DNA of 64,000 nt from Orychophragmus violaceus (Eukaryota > Streptophyta > Magnoliopsida > Brassicales > Brassicaceae), in the NCBI GenBank assembly GCA_030180135.1, contig CM058239.1, positions 43,907,270 to 43,971,269 of the forward strand, in the 5' to 3' direction. The notes beneath the pieces are model-generated. The model was not told the origin of the DNA, made no database searches, and saw only the letters and a list, made by a program, of their open reading frames with translations. Each line of letters opens with the position of its first letter. The first letter of the stretch is position 1. The position numbers were made by a program, and so were the translations under genes. Shown piece by piece: positions 1-11,600 of the stretch.

Positions 1-701
1 CAAGTTTTGATTTAATATCACCAGATTCAATAGCTAAAGCCTAAGCATGCTCTGATACCACTGTTGGATCCCTTCGGATCTAGGGTTTGATATATTGAAA
101 ATTGAACCAACCTCGTTCTTACCTTTTGGCAGCGGAATTGAGATGGTGAACGAGATTAGTTTGAGCAACGCAAACGCCTTGCCTCTACCAGATACACACG
201 CACGCTCGCTGGAAACGGGATGCTAGTGCCGGATCAATGGGGATCGATAGTGTCTGGTATGTCTAGTGTTACTGTCAAGAAAACTGGACGGCTCTCAGTT
301 TAGGTCGAAATCTTAGAGTATTATTCGACCTAAACGTGCTTAACGGGCCAGACTTAATTAAGCCTAAACTCGAAAAGCCTGTTCGGAAAATCCGAACTGT
401 GTCGATCGACACACAAGCTGTGTCGATCGACACAACACCATTTTGTCGATATTAATGTGTATCCAATACACTTTAGTATGATCATTACCATAATGATCAT
501 TCCCATGTCGTAGCTTCCAGTTCGCTTAGGTGTGTGACCCTATAGGATCATATAGTACTGGTAGTAAGTCTACAACTTACAGATTACAAGAGGCATCTAG
601 CAAAGCATTGCAACCGCCCAGTACTATACGAATGTCTGATCTCGACACACAACTATCTTCAGGAGTGAGTACAAGTGTGATTTCAGGACACTATCCCAAC
701 A
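1..701 (-). mobile_element. 5' end of a Ty1/copia retrotransposon (LTR plus primer binding site)
   Basis: Read on the minus strand, an LTR runs from 701 to 62, beginning TGTTGGGATAGTG and ending CCAACA, so it is bounded by TG...CA. It is followed after one base by TGGTATCAGAGCATGC (60 to 45), the initiator-Met tRNA primer binding site used by plant copia elements. The internal domain therefore lies to the left, outside the window. The five bases after 701 (GTTGT) would be one target-site duplicate, but the partner is out of view. The LTR holds two copies of the perfect 16-base palindrome TGTGTCGATCGACACA at 398-413 and 419-434. Short open frames here are LTR noise. Confidence 0.75.
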
Positions 702-1651
702 GTTGTGCATGTCGGAATGAAGGTGTGAATAACGCGTATCCGTGAGTCCGTCACACGTGGTCATTTCGCGTGACTCATTTCGAATTGAATAGGGCAATAT
801 TTGGGCCACATGAATCCGATTGATATCAATCCGATGTATTTGCTTATTTCCTCTGTTTGTAAACTATCCATTGGGCCTACTTGAATATTATGGTAATAGA
901 CTAAAGAAAATATTACTCTATTTTGTAGTAATGTTTTTTTACAATAGACCTATCCTATTTTATTATCTATATATTTTAGTTATAGTTTATAAACTGATCT
1001 CTTTTTTTTTCTTTTTTGAAACTAATAAATTATAAAGTTATTTTTAATTTTTTTAAATAACAACTTAATCTTCAAATTTTATAAATTTTCATTTTATAAT
1101 TTTCTAAAGTATTCTGTTAAAATAAAAACATATTTATATATAGAAACTATTGTTTTATGCAAAAATATAAATAATATGATATAATATTTAAAAGATATTT
1201 TGATCTATAATAGAAAATTGTTGATTTAATCACAAAGGTTGTTTTCTTGTCTTATCTCATGGCTAAACTAAAACTATGTGGTCTGTTGACAAAAAAAAAA
1301 AAAAACTATTTTGGTCTATAGTAAAAGATTGTTGAGTCAATCAATAATGGCAGTTGCAGCTAGGCAGCTGACGGAACAGTCCTTGTAGTCTATAATTAAT
1401 TGCAGAGTCAGCCATAAAATTTAGAAAAATATAAATATTTTAGTATAAATTTTATTAATAAAAATTTATATATAATTTAGGGGCTATAAAATATATGCAT
1501 ATTATCTTTATAAAATTTGGAGGCTAAAATCAATGATGATCCAATTACGTCTATAACCGGCTCTGACTAAGTGATGACAGAAGTCAGCTATAACCAAGTT
1601 GCAACTCCAGAATTAGAGCGAACATCTCGAAGAATCCGGTGGCCACATCTT
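702..1651. other. AT-rich spacer, no gene seen
   Basis: This stretch is AT-rich with homopolymer runs. The short open frames lack any recognisable domain and use non-ATG starts. No RNA gene or element boundary was recognised. Confidence 0.6.
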
Positions 1652-2366
1652 TGTTGGAGTCGGTTTTAGCACCCCTCCAAATGGCCCATTCATATAATAA
1701 GATCGGCCCGAAATAGGAAGCATTTATTATGGATAATTACGATGTCGATGAAGATAAATGGCAATCTTCGAAGATAATCACAAAAGGAAAATATCTATTT
1801 TCCTTTTAGGAAAATATATATTTAAGAAATATGACTTTTTATGCCGACCTAAACCTCTATATAAGAGTATGAGGGTATTCAGGCTAAGAGATATCAAATA
1901 TCTTAAGACACATAGAGAGGATAAGATACAGAGAACTCTGAAACCAACCTAAACCTTTACATGAGAGGATGATGGTATTCAGACTAAAGGAAATCGATAT
2001 ACAAACGACTCCGAAAGTCGACCTAAACCTCTACATGAGAGAATGAGGGTATTTAGGCTAAAGGAGATCGAAACACACACAATACAATAAGTCGCTGAGA
2101 GACGACTTAACTCTTTTACCATATCGTCATTCGACGAAATCTTTCAAGGAACTACGAACGGCTTGATCCCTTTCTGAAGGGTACGTAGGCAGCTTTTTAC
2201 AAGGTTCAGCTATAAAACTTAATTCCCTTTATTTTGATTCACCGGGGCCCCAATTTAGCCATAATCTCATCATCTCCGCCGAGCTAGGTTAAGAGATTTT
2301 GAAGAATCCCTAATTTAAACCCTAAAATTCTTGTTATCTTCAGATATGCAGAATTGAGATCTTACA
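1652..2366 (+). repeat. 5' LTR of the LARD-type element
   Basis: This LTR is 715 bp and bounded by TG...CA. It contains three diverged tandem copies of a roughly 50-bp segment with the core CCTAAACCTCTACATGAGAG, starting near 1844, 1944 and 2018. Pairing with 6016-6730 defines both boundaries. Confidence 0.9.
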
Positions 2367-2368
2367 AT

Positions 2369-2386
2369 TGGCGCCGACTGTGGGGA
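2369..2386 (+). promoter_or_regulatory. Primer binding site of the LARD-type element
   Basis: TGGCGCCGACTGTGGGGA starts two bases after the left LTR. It has the TGGCGCCG form typical of plant Ty3/gypsy elements, and this argues for a gypsy relative as the driver. Confidence 0.8.
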
Positions 2387-3945
2387 TTTCTTCGAAGATC
2401 TTTCATGACTTTTCTCAGCGATGACAAAAGCAATATAAATTCTATTGATCCTCAGCCGTTCTACTTCGCTTAAATTTTTCATCCTGGGTTTTTTATGACA
2501 AACCCGTCATCAAAAGTTAAGTGTTACCTAATTAATTATTCAAAGTTCAGATAGTCATACTCGTTCAATTAGGTCGTAGTCGTTTAATTATTTGATTGAT
2601 AATCAAGATCAATAGTAATATTATAAATACTACATATTTCTCTAAACCAATCAAGCATAACCAACTGTTTTATGATAGGATGTATACGGAAAAAGCCGAC
2701 CATCTCATCAAACAACCGCTTCAATTTAATCGGCCACAGAAGGATTGCATCCCTCTTCAAGCAGCTTGAGCAGGGCCTTGTACCGGATCCTTCTCTCCTC
2801 CATCAAAAATAAAAGCTAAGTCTCCTATATCACCACATAAATTAACAACACCCATATATTTCATTATAACCCCAATCGTGAATTATTTTCACAAGAATTT
2901 TTGATTGCTTCCCTATTGATCATAAATTTAATATTATTCTAAATCCTCAGAAGATATTTACTTTTAGAGCATCACGCTCACATTTAAGCTTTTCCAATTA
3001 AGGTGTTCACCTATTACTTGAAGACCAAGCAACTGTTCTTTTTAGTCAAACACAAAGATTGTATGCATCTGTGTGTCCATCAAAGACAAGTCATTCAAAG
3101 ATAAAAGACGTCACCAAAACAACACGACAAGATGACGAGACCAAAAGTTATAGTCGACGACATCATCTCTATTCAAGTTTCCGATAACAATGTCCTCATC
3201 AAATAACAAAAAACCAATCTCTCCCATCTCAAGATAAGTATCACCGTTCATATTTTCCAGCCTCATACTTTTTCATAACGAATCAGCCATGCGTAATGGA
3301 CTCATAAAAATTTCATGATCTTGTTCAATCAATTTCGTTTTCGGCAATTTTGTTTTACATAATAAACACCTTGGTTTAAAATTTTCTTATGTTTCATAAA
3401 GAGAATCTGACTGATTTTTGTTTTCGAATGAGTCCGTGACTTGTTTTGTTTTCGGACCACACCAACGTTCTCCAATTCATCTCAGAGACAACACCAAGTC
3501 AGCCAACATCTCTCTCCAATCGAGTTAAGCTTGACGCCCATCATCGTCAGCCGAGCTCATCAGACTAGCTCACACCTTTTCTTCAAGACACTCTCCATCG
3601 ACTCTTCTTCATGTGCGCTCGTGAATTGATAGAACATCACTGAAGCCCGCTGGCTCACACTTCGTATCATGCCGTTCTCTGATTCCTCGTCGCTTAGAAC
3701 GAGATCGTCACACCTTTTATCCTCTAACTTCATCTGACCCGCTACATTGTCAGTCAAAAGAGACTCAATTCATCAAAATAAAACGCTCAAGAACATGAGC
3801 TAAAGAGAAGAGACCGAGAAACAAAGCTCGGCAAAAGACATGAGGATCTCACATCTCGCATGGCCGACCTCTCCATCGTCGCTACCAGATGAGGAAATGA
3901 AGTTCTCGGCATCTACAAAATCGAGATAAGTTTTCACCGACTAAA

Positions 3946-4874
3946 ATCGATTCCTGGACTATGTTTGTCCCCTTAATAGAATATCTAGGAGCTAGTGGAC
4001 CTAGAGATCAGAGGATCCCCGTGAAGAGTGTGGTGGCTGTGGCATGTAATGAATCGAGATGGCTTCTACCTCAACCGCGTTCAGAGGAGTCTGTATCCCT
4101 CCTGGCCTATCTCACAACAATCCCTTTACCATCTCAGGTAGTGTTTCCAGACCATTATGAATGGGTAACTGATGATAGTGCAGGACTCTACTCGTCTTCC
4201 AAAACATGGAATGCTATCCGACCAAAACGCGATGTCGTTGACTGGGCTGAAACCATCTGGTTCAAAGGGGCAGTGCCGCGTCAGGCTTTCCACATGTGGA
4301 CGAGCCAGCTGGACAGACTGCCTACCAGAGCAAGGCTAGCACAATGGGACGACTCGATCCCCTCATTCTGCTGCCTTTGCGGAACCCACGACGAGACAAG
4401 AGATCATGTGCTACTGTGCTGTGATTTTAGCTCCTGCGTTTGGGATATCATGTTCAGAAAGTATCCGAGAAACAGGACTCTATTGTGCTCCTGGCAGGAA
4501 ATGCTCTCATGGATGAAATCATCGTCAAAAGAAACGCCAGCAACGCTACGCAAAATTGCAGCTCAGTCAATCCTTTACCATATATGGAAGCAACGAAACA
4601 ATATCCTCCATAACAAGATCACTCTAACGCCAGAAGCTGTCTTCAAGCTCATTGATAGAGATGTGAGAAATACTATCTTCGCTAGGCGGTACCGTAAGAA
4701 GTTCAAGAACCTCATGAGGTGTTGGCTCTCTTAACTACTAGGAATCTTTCTTTCCTTCGCTCTTGTATCCTTGTTTTTATATTTTTTTGCCAAGGGTCCA
4801 TGCTTTTCTAGGATAAGCTTTTGTAAATCCAAACTCTTCATTATATATGAAATTAACATTTTAGCAAAAAAAAA
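3946..4874 (+). pseudogene. LINE (L1-type) ORF2 C-terminus, 5'-truncated
   Basis: An open frame from an internal ATG at 3961 to 4734 (257 residues) matches the C-terminal zf-RVT region of plant LINE reverse transcriptases. Visible landmarks are the segment WFKGAVPRQAFHMW, then LPTRARLAQW, then the zinc-binding pattern CCLCGTHDETRDHVLLCC, and the tail YHIWKQRNNILHNK. The frame stays open upstream of the ATG, with LINE-like residues to about 3946, so the ATG is not a real start. The reverse transcriptase core and endonuclease are missing. About 130 bp of 3' UTR and a short A run (4866-4874) mark the 3' end. A target duplication was not found. The fragment sits inside the LARD internal region and is therefore younger than that region's assembly. 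Confidence 0.85.
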
Positions 4875-5268
4875 CTATAGCTTATTGTTATACTCTTCAT
4901 AATATATTACTTGTATTCGAAACTATATATGCTCATCGTAAAATTTGTGCCTGTCATAGTCACTCCTCCAATTAAGCTTGGCATGCTCGTCAAAAAGAAA
5001 ATACAAAAATGACATGGGCCCAAATCAATCATCTTGGCCCAACTACAAGACAATGTCCAGCAACATACTGACTATGTCGGCTACGACAATAAAAAAGATA
5101 AATTTTCCATAAACTATAATTCACTTTTAACTCGTCATTTTATTATACAGAGTACAAAATCTCGTCATACCGAGTTAAGCATGTCGACTCGCCATTCGAC
5201 CCCTTTATACATGAATTCATCAAGTAAGTATTTTATTTTTATTATTATTCTATCTAATTAACTTTAAG

Positions 5269-5505
5269 CCGAGCTCCTTAGTTCGCAAAAGCCAAGTTAA
5301 AAGCTCGCAGAAAACCGAGCTCCTTAGTTCGCAAAAGCCGAGCTAAAATGCTCGCAGAAAGCCGAACTCCTTAGTTCGCAAAATTCGGGTCTAAGAAACT
5401 CGCAGAAAGCCGAGCTCCTTAGTTCGCAAAAGTCGGGTCTAAGAAACTCGCAGAAAGCCGAACTCCTTAGTTCGCAATAGCCGAGTCTAAGAAACTCGCA
5501 GAAAG
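5269..5505. repeat. Five tandem copies of a 46-48-bp unit
   Basis: Units begin at 5269, 5315, 5362, 5410 and 5458, with lengths 46, 47, 48, 48 and 48. Each has the form CCGARCTCCTTAGTTCGCAA followed by a variable middle and CTCGCAGAAAG. The later units are exactly 48 bp, so the minus strand stays open as a 16-residue peptide repeat (5324-5617). No domain supports translation. The array lies in the 3' part of the LARD internal region. Confidence 0.9.
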
Positions 5506-6015
5506 CCGAGCATCCAATAAGACTCGCACTAGCATCATGCCCCCTGGCCAGGGGTGTGGTCTTCCTTGCGCATGAGGTGCACATCATGGTAAGGAAAAGT
5601 CGAGATCCGTCTCGCACTGAAAAACCGGGTTCGTACCTGTACGTTCTCTGTGGTGGGCGATAACAAATAAGCCGAGCACTTAAGCCTCACACATTCGTAT
5701 GTCTTTTGAACAACTAAGCCGAGCACACATAAGCCTCGCAATTATAGATTCAGTGGAGCGTAAGCCTTAAAATAAAGCAGTTCAACGCCGATCTACGTTT
5801 TAACGCCGTTCGCCGAAGATCCGTACAAACAGATCAAAGGACAGAACGGCCTGATTAACTTAACTACAGAAAAAATTATTCTTCCACAACAACATTCAAA
5901 GGAATACCGGAGATTCATGCCGATCTTTTATACTTCATGAACCGAAATGTTTTCTATCACCGATCATCACGCCAAACGCTCGAATCGCCGACTTGGGGGG
6001 GGGGGGGGGACTTAT

Positions 6016-6730
6016 TGTTGGAGTCGGTTTTAGCACCCCTCCAAATGGCCCATTCATATAATAAGATCGGCCTGAAATAGGAAGCATTTATTATGGATAA
6101 TTACGATGTCGATGAAGATAAATGGCAATCTTCGAAGATAATCACAAAAGGAAAGTATCTATTTTCTTAAAAAGGAAAATATATATTTAAGAAATATGAC
6201 TTTTTATGCCGGCCTAAACCTCTATATAAGAGGATGAGGTATTCAGGCTAAGAGATATCAAATATCATAAGACACAGAGAGAGGATAAGATACAGAGAAC
6301 TCCGAAGCCGACCTAAACCTCTACATGAGAGGATGAGGGTATTCAGACTAAAGGAAATCGATATACAAACGACTCCGAAAGTCGACCTAAACCTCTACAT
6401 GAGAGAATGAGGGTATTTAGGCTAAAGGAGATCGAAACACACACAATACAATAAGTCGTTGAGAGACGACTTAACTCTTTTACCATATCGTCATTCGACG
6501 AACTCTTTCAAGGAACTACTAACGGCTTGATCCCTTTCTGAAGGGTACGTAGGCAGCCTTTTACAAGGTTCAGCTATAAAACCTAATTCCCTTTATTCCG
6601 ATTCACCGGGGCCCCAATTTAGCCATAATCTCATCATCTCCACCAAGCTAGGTTAAGAGATTTTGAAAAATCCCTAATTTAAACCCTAAAATTCTTGCTA
6701 TCTTCGGATATGCGGAATTGAGATCTTACA
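6016..6730 (+). repeat. 3' LTR of the LARD-type element
   Basis: It is 715 bp and highly similar to 1652-2366, with the same three internal tandem segments. It is preceded by a run of 15 G that acts as the polypurine tract and is followed by ATCTC. Confidence 0.9.
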
Positions 6731-8620
6731 ATCTCCCTTCCGAAAATATAATGTTCTACCATTTTTTCCCGTCCCTATATAATTTTGGTTATGCGACTTT
6801 ATAGAGCTTAGGTTTATCTATATGTTTTTAAAGTGAAAGTTGATGGTGTTAAGGCTGTTTGGTTTTTCTAGGTACTTTAATTCTTCTTGGGCCATGTTGT
6901 GAAGGAGAGTTTGCTGACATTCTTACAAAACAATCCATTGTTTGCTTCATTCAGAGAGCACAGTCACATATTTTAAAAGATAAAGCGAATCAATTAATTA
7001 AAAACAATTGCAAATTTATAAGATTTTTGATTCATCTAATACATTTTCCAGCTTTTCTTTTGTTTTATGTATTTTTAGGTAATTAGTGATAACATTTTGG
7101 GTGCTCTTTTTAAAACAGTTTTCTCAAAACCACATTTAATTTACCATCCAGAAATATTTGTTCAGTTTGCGATATTTGGAAAAACAAAAAGTAAACCGCT
7201 ATTTGCTTTCAAACCATGAAGATATTTGTAAACAGTGGACCGCTTGCAATTAGTAGTGGTCTAACAAAAACGTTCTTAGTTACTGTATTTTTTTGTTAAC
7301 TGATTACTGTGTTTATTTTTTACATTTTTTGTCAACATTAGATTTCATTGGAAAGGAACAAAGCCCTATAGTACAGAAGAGTCTAGAAGTAACTGAGATC
7401 ATAAAAAATAAAATAAAAACGTGGGAACATCTCTGATAGACAAAGAAATGCCACATGTTAATCATCAGGAATCACCGGCATGCAGACTGACCACTGTGAG
7501 AGGTAACGACGCTGAGAACGCATGAATCAATCCCATCACTCTTGAAAAATCGCATGCCGATTCCACTCCAAACAAAATATTACTGGAATTCACAACCGCC
7601 GAGATGAGTAAAACAGCTTCATCACCACCGCGATTTGTCAAGGTTGCAGAGGTTCCCCACCGGCGAAGCACAATTTATCGGCTTGCCATAAACCCACCCA
7701 CGACTCCCTTTACGAGTCAGTGGAAGCATGAAGGTATTAATCCTACAAACCAAATAAAATCAGAGGCAATGATAAAGAAAAACAGAGAGAAACCGACGAT
7801 GGAAACATAAAAGAGGAAGATCTGATATCCGGCAAGACCGGAATGAAACGTCGGAAAGGAATCCGATCTTATTAAACCCAAGCGGAAAGAAGGACGAATC
7901 ATGTGGGATATAACTATAAACAGTAAGAAAAAAATTCCGGTGTACCGGAAATCACTCTCTCTCTCTGAAAGTGGGAGAGAGAAGAGAGAGGTCTTCCAAA
8001 ACATTTTTGTGCGTTATTTTTTACATTTTAATTAATAAAGAACGCAAATACTTTACTTGGTTACATCCATTACCTATATATATACACACTCATTACCTAA
8101 ATATAATCGTATTCCATACCTCTTTTTGTTTACGTATTCCATACTCAACTAAACCAAGTAACACAGTTTCTTTATTTTATTAAATGTATAGTATATATTT
8201 TACCGACTAATCTGTTTAAGAAACTTTGGTGGGTAACACCATTGTTTCTGCTCTAACATACTTACGTAGATAAATACTTAATTCATAAGCATAAACGTAT
8301 AAACTTCTAAAATATACAGATTCTTAGCTTATTATTTTGAAAAAACAAATACGTGTGTGAGAAGCAACAATAGTCGTTGTGAATATGTTCCTAAGGTTAA
8401 GGTAGCTCTTCGTAGACCGTCTACAGAAAAAACAAATGAAGATGGTACCTTACGGAGCAAGTTAATAGCTAAGACTAATATCATGCAATACGTTTTTGTG
8501 TGTTTTCTGACTACATTACAACTTTCGATAATAAAACCATTGTATTCACATATGTATGAAAAACGTTACAGTAGGTCCAGGCATGACCACACACAACTGT
8601 AATATTTCAGAGTAAGAAGA
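6731..8620. other. Spacer downstream of the TNL; possible decayed gene at 7465-8004 (minus)
   Basis: The region is mostly AT-rich. Between 7465 and 8004 the minus strand is less AT-rich and has two adjacent open frames, one with two hydrophobic stretches resembling membrane segments (7717-8004) and one of about 68 residues (7465-7671). They lie in different frames with a stop and a frame change between them. I do not recognise the family. This could be a gene remnant, a fragment captured by a transposon, or chance. Confidence 0.3.
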
Positions 8621-8625
8621 TATTG

Positions 8626-11600
8626 TCATTGGCATTTTAAACCGCATCCTATTAGTCTGAGTCCTGTACTAACGAGACTAAGCTCTATCTCAACTTGTTC
8701 GCAGTTAGATTCACCATTGCCTTGGTTTTGACGGAAAGGACAGTCAAATATAACCAAATGATCATACTTCTGAGGTAAGGAGAAATCTATTGATTCTGCT
8801 GACCCATAGTAGTTCCCGTGGCTGTCTTTAAACCGGCAATGTACCTCAATATCTATAAAGCAAAGATGATGGCTGGCTTTTTCTGTTCCTTGAGAAACCT
8901 CCTCGACATCAGAAACCACGACACAAGCCTTGAAGTCCAAGACTGGTTGTTGAGAGAGAGAAGAATGATGTAGAGGGATGGTAAAAGTGCTACCGGAAGA
9001 TCGGTGAGTAAAACAAGCGGGCACTTCTACACCTGGTAAGATCAGATACTTGGAAGCTGATTTTTGAATGAAGGTTTCTTGATTCAAATTGAGGCAGTTG
9101 ATGAAACTTATCAATGACAACTTACTGGTGTCTTCTGCTTCCTCCAATGGATAGTCGAGCAAACTAACTTCAGCCAATTGCTGGCAGTCTGAGAAGAAAA
9201 CCTCAACAAGATTTTCAAGTTTGAAGATGCTTGGTGAGATCCATTTTAGCTTTTTGCATTCCCACATTTCCAGGGCTTCGAGGCTAGAGAAGTTATCGAT
9301 CCATGGAGGGACTTCTTCAATCGCTGTTTTGTTTAGATAGAGAGTCGAGATGTTGCTTGAGATATCTGGAAAACTCTTCAGCCGTGGACATCCACTGAGA
9401 TTGAGGTGGTATAGAGATTTTAGATTGATGCCGGCTGGGAGAGTCTCTAGATTTTTGCATTCCCACATTTCCAAGGTTTCAAGGTTGGACAAGTTTTCGA
9501 TCCCTGGAGGAACTTCTTCGATAGCTGTTTGGTTTAGATAGAGAGTCGAGATGTTATCTGAGATATCTGGGAAACTCTTCAACTGCGAGCATTCATTGAG
9601 GTTGAGGCGACGGAGAGATTTCAGGTTGATGCCAGTTGGAAGAGTCTCTAGACTTGAGCATCCTATCATTTCCAAGGTCGTCAGTTTATTGAGATTCTGA
9701 ATTGACGATAGCGTTAGCTCCACCAAACTCGAGCAACCATTGAGATTAAGAGTCTCCAGACTTGTTGCCATTGAAAGATCTGGCATTTCTTTGAGGTTTT
9801 GAGATCCTGATAACACTATCTTGGTAAGGCTCGTAAGAGGCTGAATAAACAAAAAAAAAAGAATCAACACAAAACGAAGATAGTTTAGTCAAGTCTTAAA
9901 AATCATGTATACCATGTTTTGAGATCCCGACAACACAATCTTTCGTGAGTTTGAGTTCGAATTTGTGTGTGTTAATAGCATAATGCATTACGCGGATTTG
10001 AAATAAGGTGGGAGTGCGACAAAAAGATAACACTAACAACTAGGCCACATGTCCAAGTCGGTGGGTTTATAATGTTTATATAGAAGATTTTAGTCCTTTA
10101 AAAGATATAATCTTTAGCATATTTTGATACAAAAGGTAATTAACAAGTTCATACCTGAACTCCCTCCCACAGCCTCTCACTCCTGCTTTGCTCCATGCGA
10201 AGTTCAACGAGATTCTCAAGACGCAATTTAGAGGGGAAAATTTCGAAGGCTGTCTTGTTTGCAATGATGGATTCGATTTTACTTGAGATATCAGGGAAAA
10301 CCTTCAACTGTGAACAACCAGTTAGAATGAGGCGAATGAGAGATTTCAGGTTGGCTCCACTTGGAAGAGCCTCCAGCTTTGTGCATCCAGCCATGTTCAA
10401 ATCAGTCAGTTTATGGAGATTTTGAATGGAAGAAGGAAGCTCCACCAAACTCGAACAACCGTGAAGATTCAATGTCTCAAGATTGGTGGCCGTTGAAAGA
10501 TCTGGAATTTTTTTCAGGCTTTTAGATTCCGACAAATCCATATCCTTGAGGCATGTAAGAGGCTGCATAAAAAAAACAAACTTTGAAAGGATTGCCACAA
10601 AAACCATACTAGTAATAATAGCATGCTTATCCACGTCAATGTTTTTGATTGATAATCTAATGGACACTAACCTCAACTCCTTTCCATAGCTTCTTAAGCT
10701 TGCTGTTGGGCATACTGAGTTCAACGAGATATTCAGGACAGAAACTAGAAGGCATGCATTCCATAGGATATCCCGGCCAACTTAGTAACTTGAGTTCCTC
10801 GGGGAAATCAACGAGTGTTTTGGGTATTTGCCATCTAACTTCTTTCTTCGCTTGCAATGACTTTTTATAAAATTTTAAGAAACGGAGATTACTCATCTTT
10901 TTAAAGGCCTTCTCATGTATCCGCACCTTATCAACCTCATCTAGATCCAATGATATACCTACAATCTTTTGACTACCCTGAAAATATATACAAGGGAAAA
11001 TAATTGAATCTCATAGCCAGAGAGTTAGAAAGGAAAAAGAACTTACGGTACGATCTTTAAGAAGACTGCAAACATCCTTAGGATCCATTATGAATTCTCG
11101 TTCCCCAGGCGTGTCAGATTGTGAACGAACAATCTCTTTACCCATTTCTTGTACTAAGCAGTGCATCTCCACAATATTCGTATTATTCCAAGATGGTACT
11201 ACACGTATGAGGGACTTATCAACTAGAACATCAAGACCCATGTCAACATTCAACTCACTGTCTGCAAGCATCAACTTTATGTAATTGACTTCATCACCGT
11301 TAAAAAGACACGCGATGTGACGAAACAATGCTTTATGTTCTTTTCTTTCTAGTCCTTTGTAGCTGATGCTTAGTGCTTCCTCAAGTCTTCCGTCTAGACC
11401 TTTCCGAAGTGCTGGCAACATATTCACCCAATACGTTTTGTCCTTTCCTCGCAATGAGGATCCAAGAATGTTAAGTCCCAAAGGAAGACCACCTACACGC
11501 ACTGCAACTTCGGAAGCAACTTCCATGAAACCATCAGGTGGAGAATTTTGTCTGAAAGCAGATCGACATAACATCTGGAGAGCTACTTTTTTAGATGGTG

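Larger units (their letters stand above)
1652..6730 (+). mobile_element. Non-autonomous LTR retrotransposon (LARD type)
   Basis: Two highly similar 715-bp LTRs (1652-2366 and 6016-6730), each starting TGTTGGAGTCGG and ending TTACA, enclose a 3.65-kb internal region. A gypsy-type primer binding site follows the left LTR (2369-2386), and a polypurine tract of 15 G precedes the right LTR (5995-6010). The flanking pentamers ATCTT (1647-1651) and ATCTC (6731-6735) look like a target duplication with one later mutation. No gag or pol is present. The only protein-like sequence is a LINE tail inserted at about 3946-4874. This fits a large retrotransposon derivative that would depend on enzymes from an autonomous gypsy relative. 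The LTRs differ by several substitutions and small indels, for example around 1795-1812 versus 6160-6176. Confidence 0.85.

Noticed and set aside
5269..5505. CRISPR-like array
   Set aside because: Direct contiguous tandem repeats without unique spacers, inside a plant retrotransposon.
5324..5617. Antisense repeat peptide as a real gene
   Set aside because: The tandem array alone explains it; no start context or domain. Kept only as a low-interest finding.
7465..8004. Membrane protein gene on the minus strand
   Set aside because: Two frames separated by a stop and a frame change, no recognised family, so reported only within the spacer entry.
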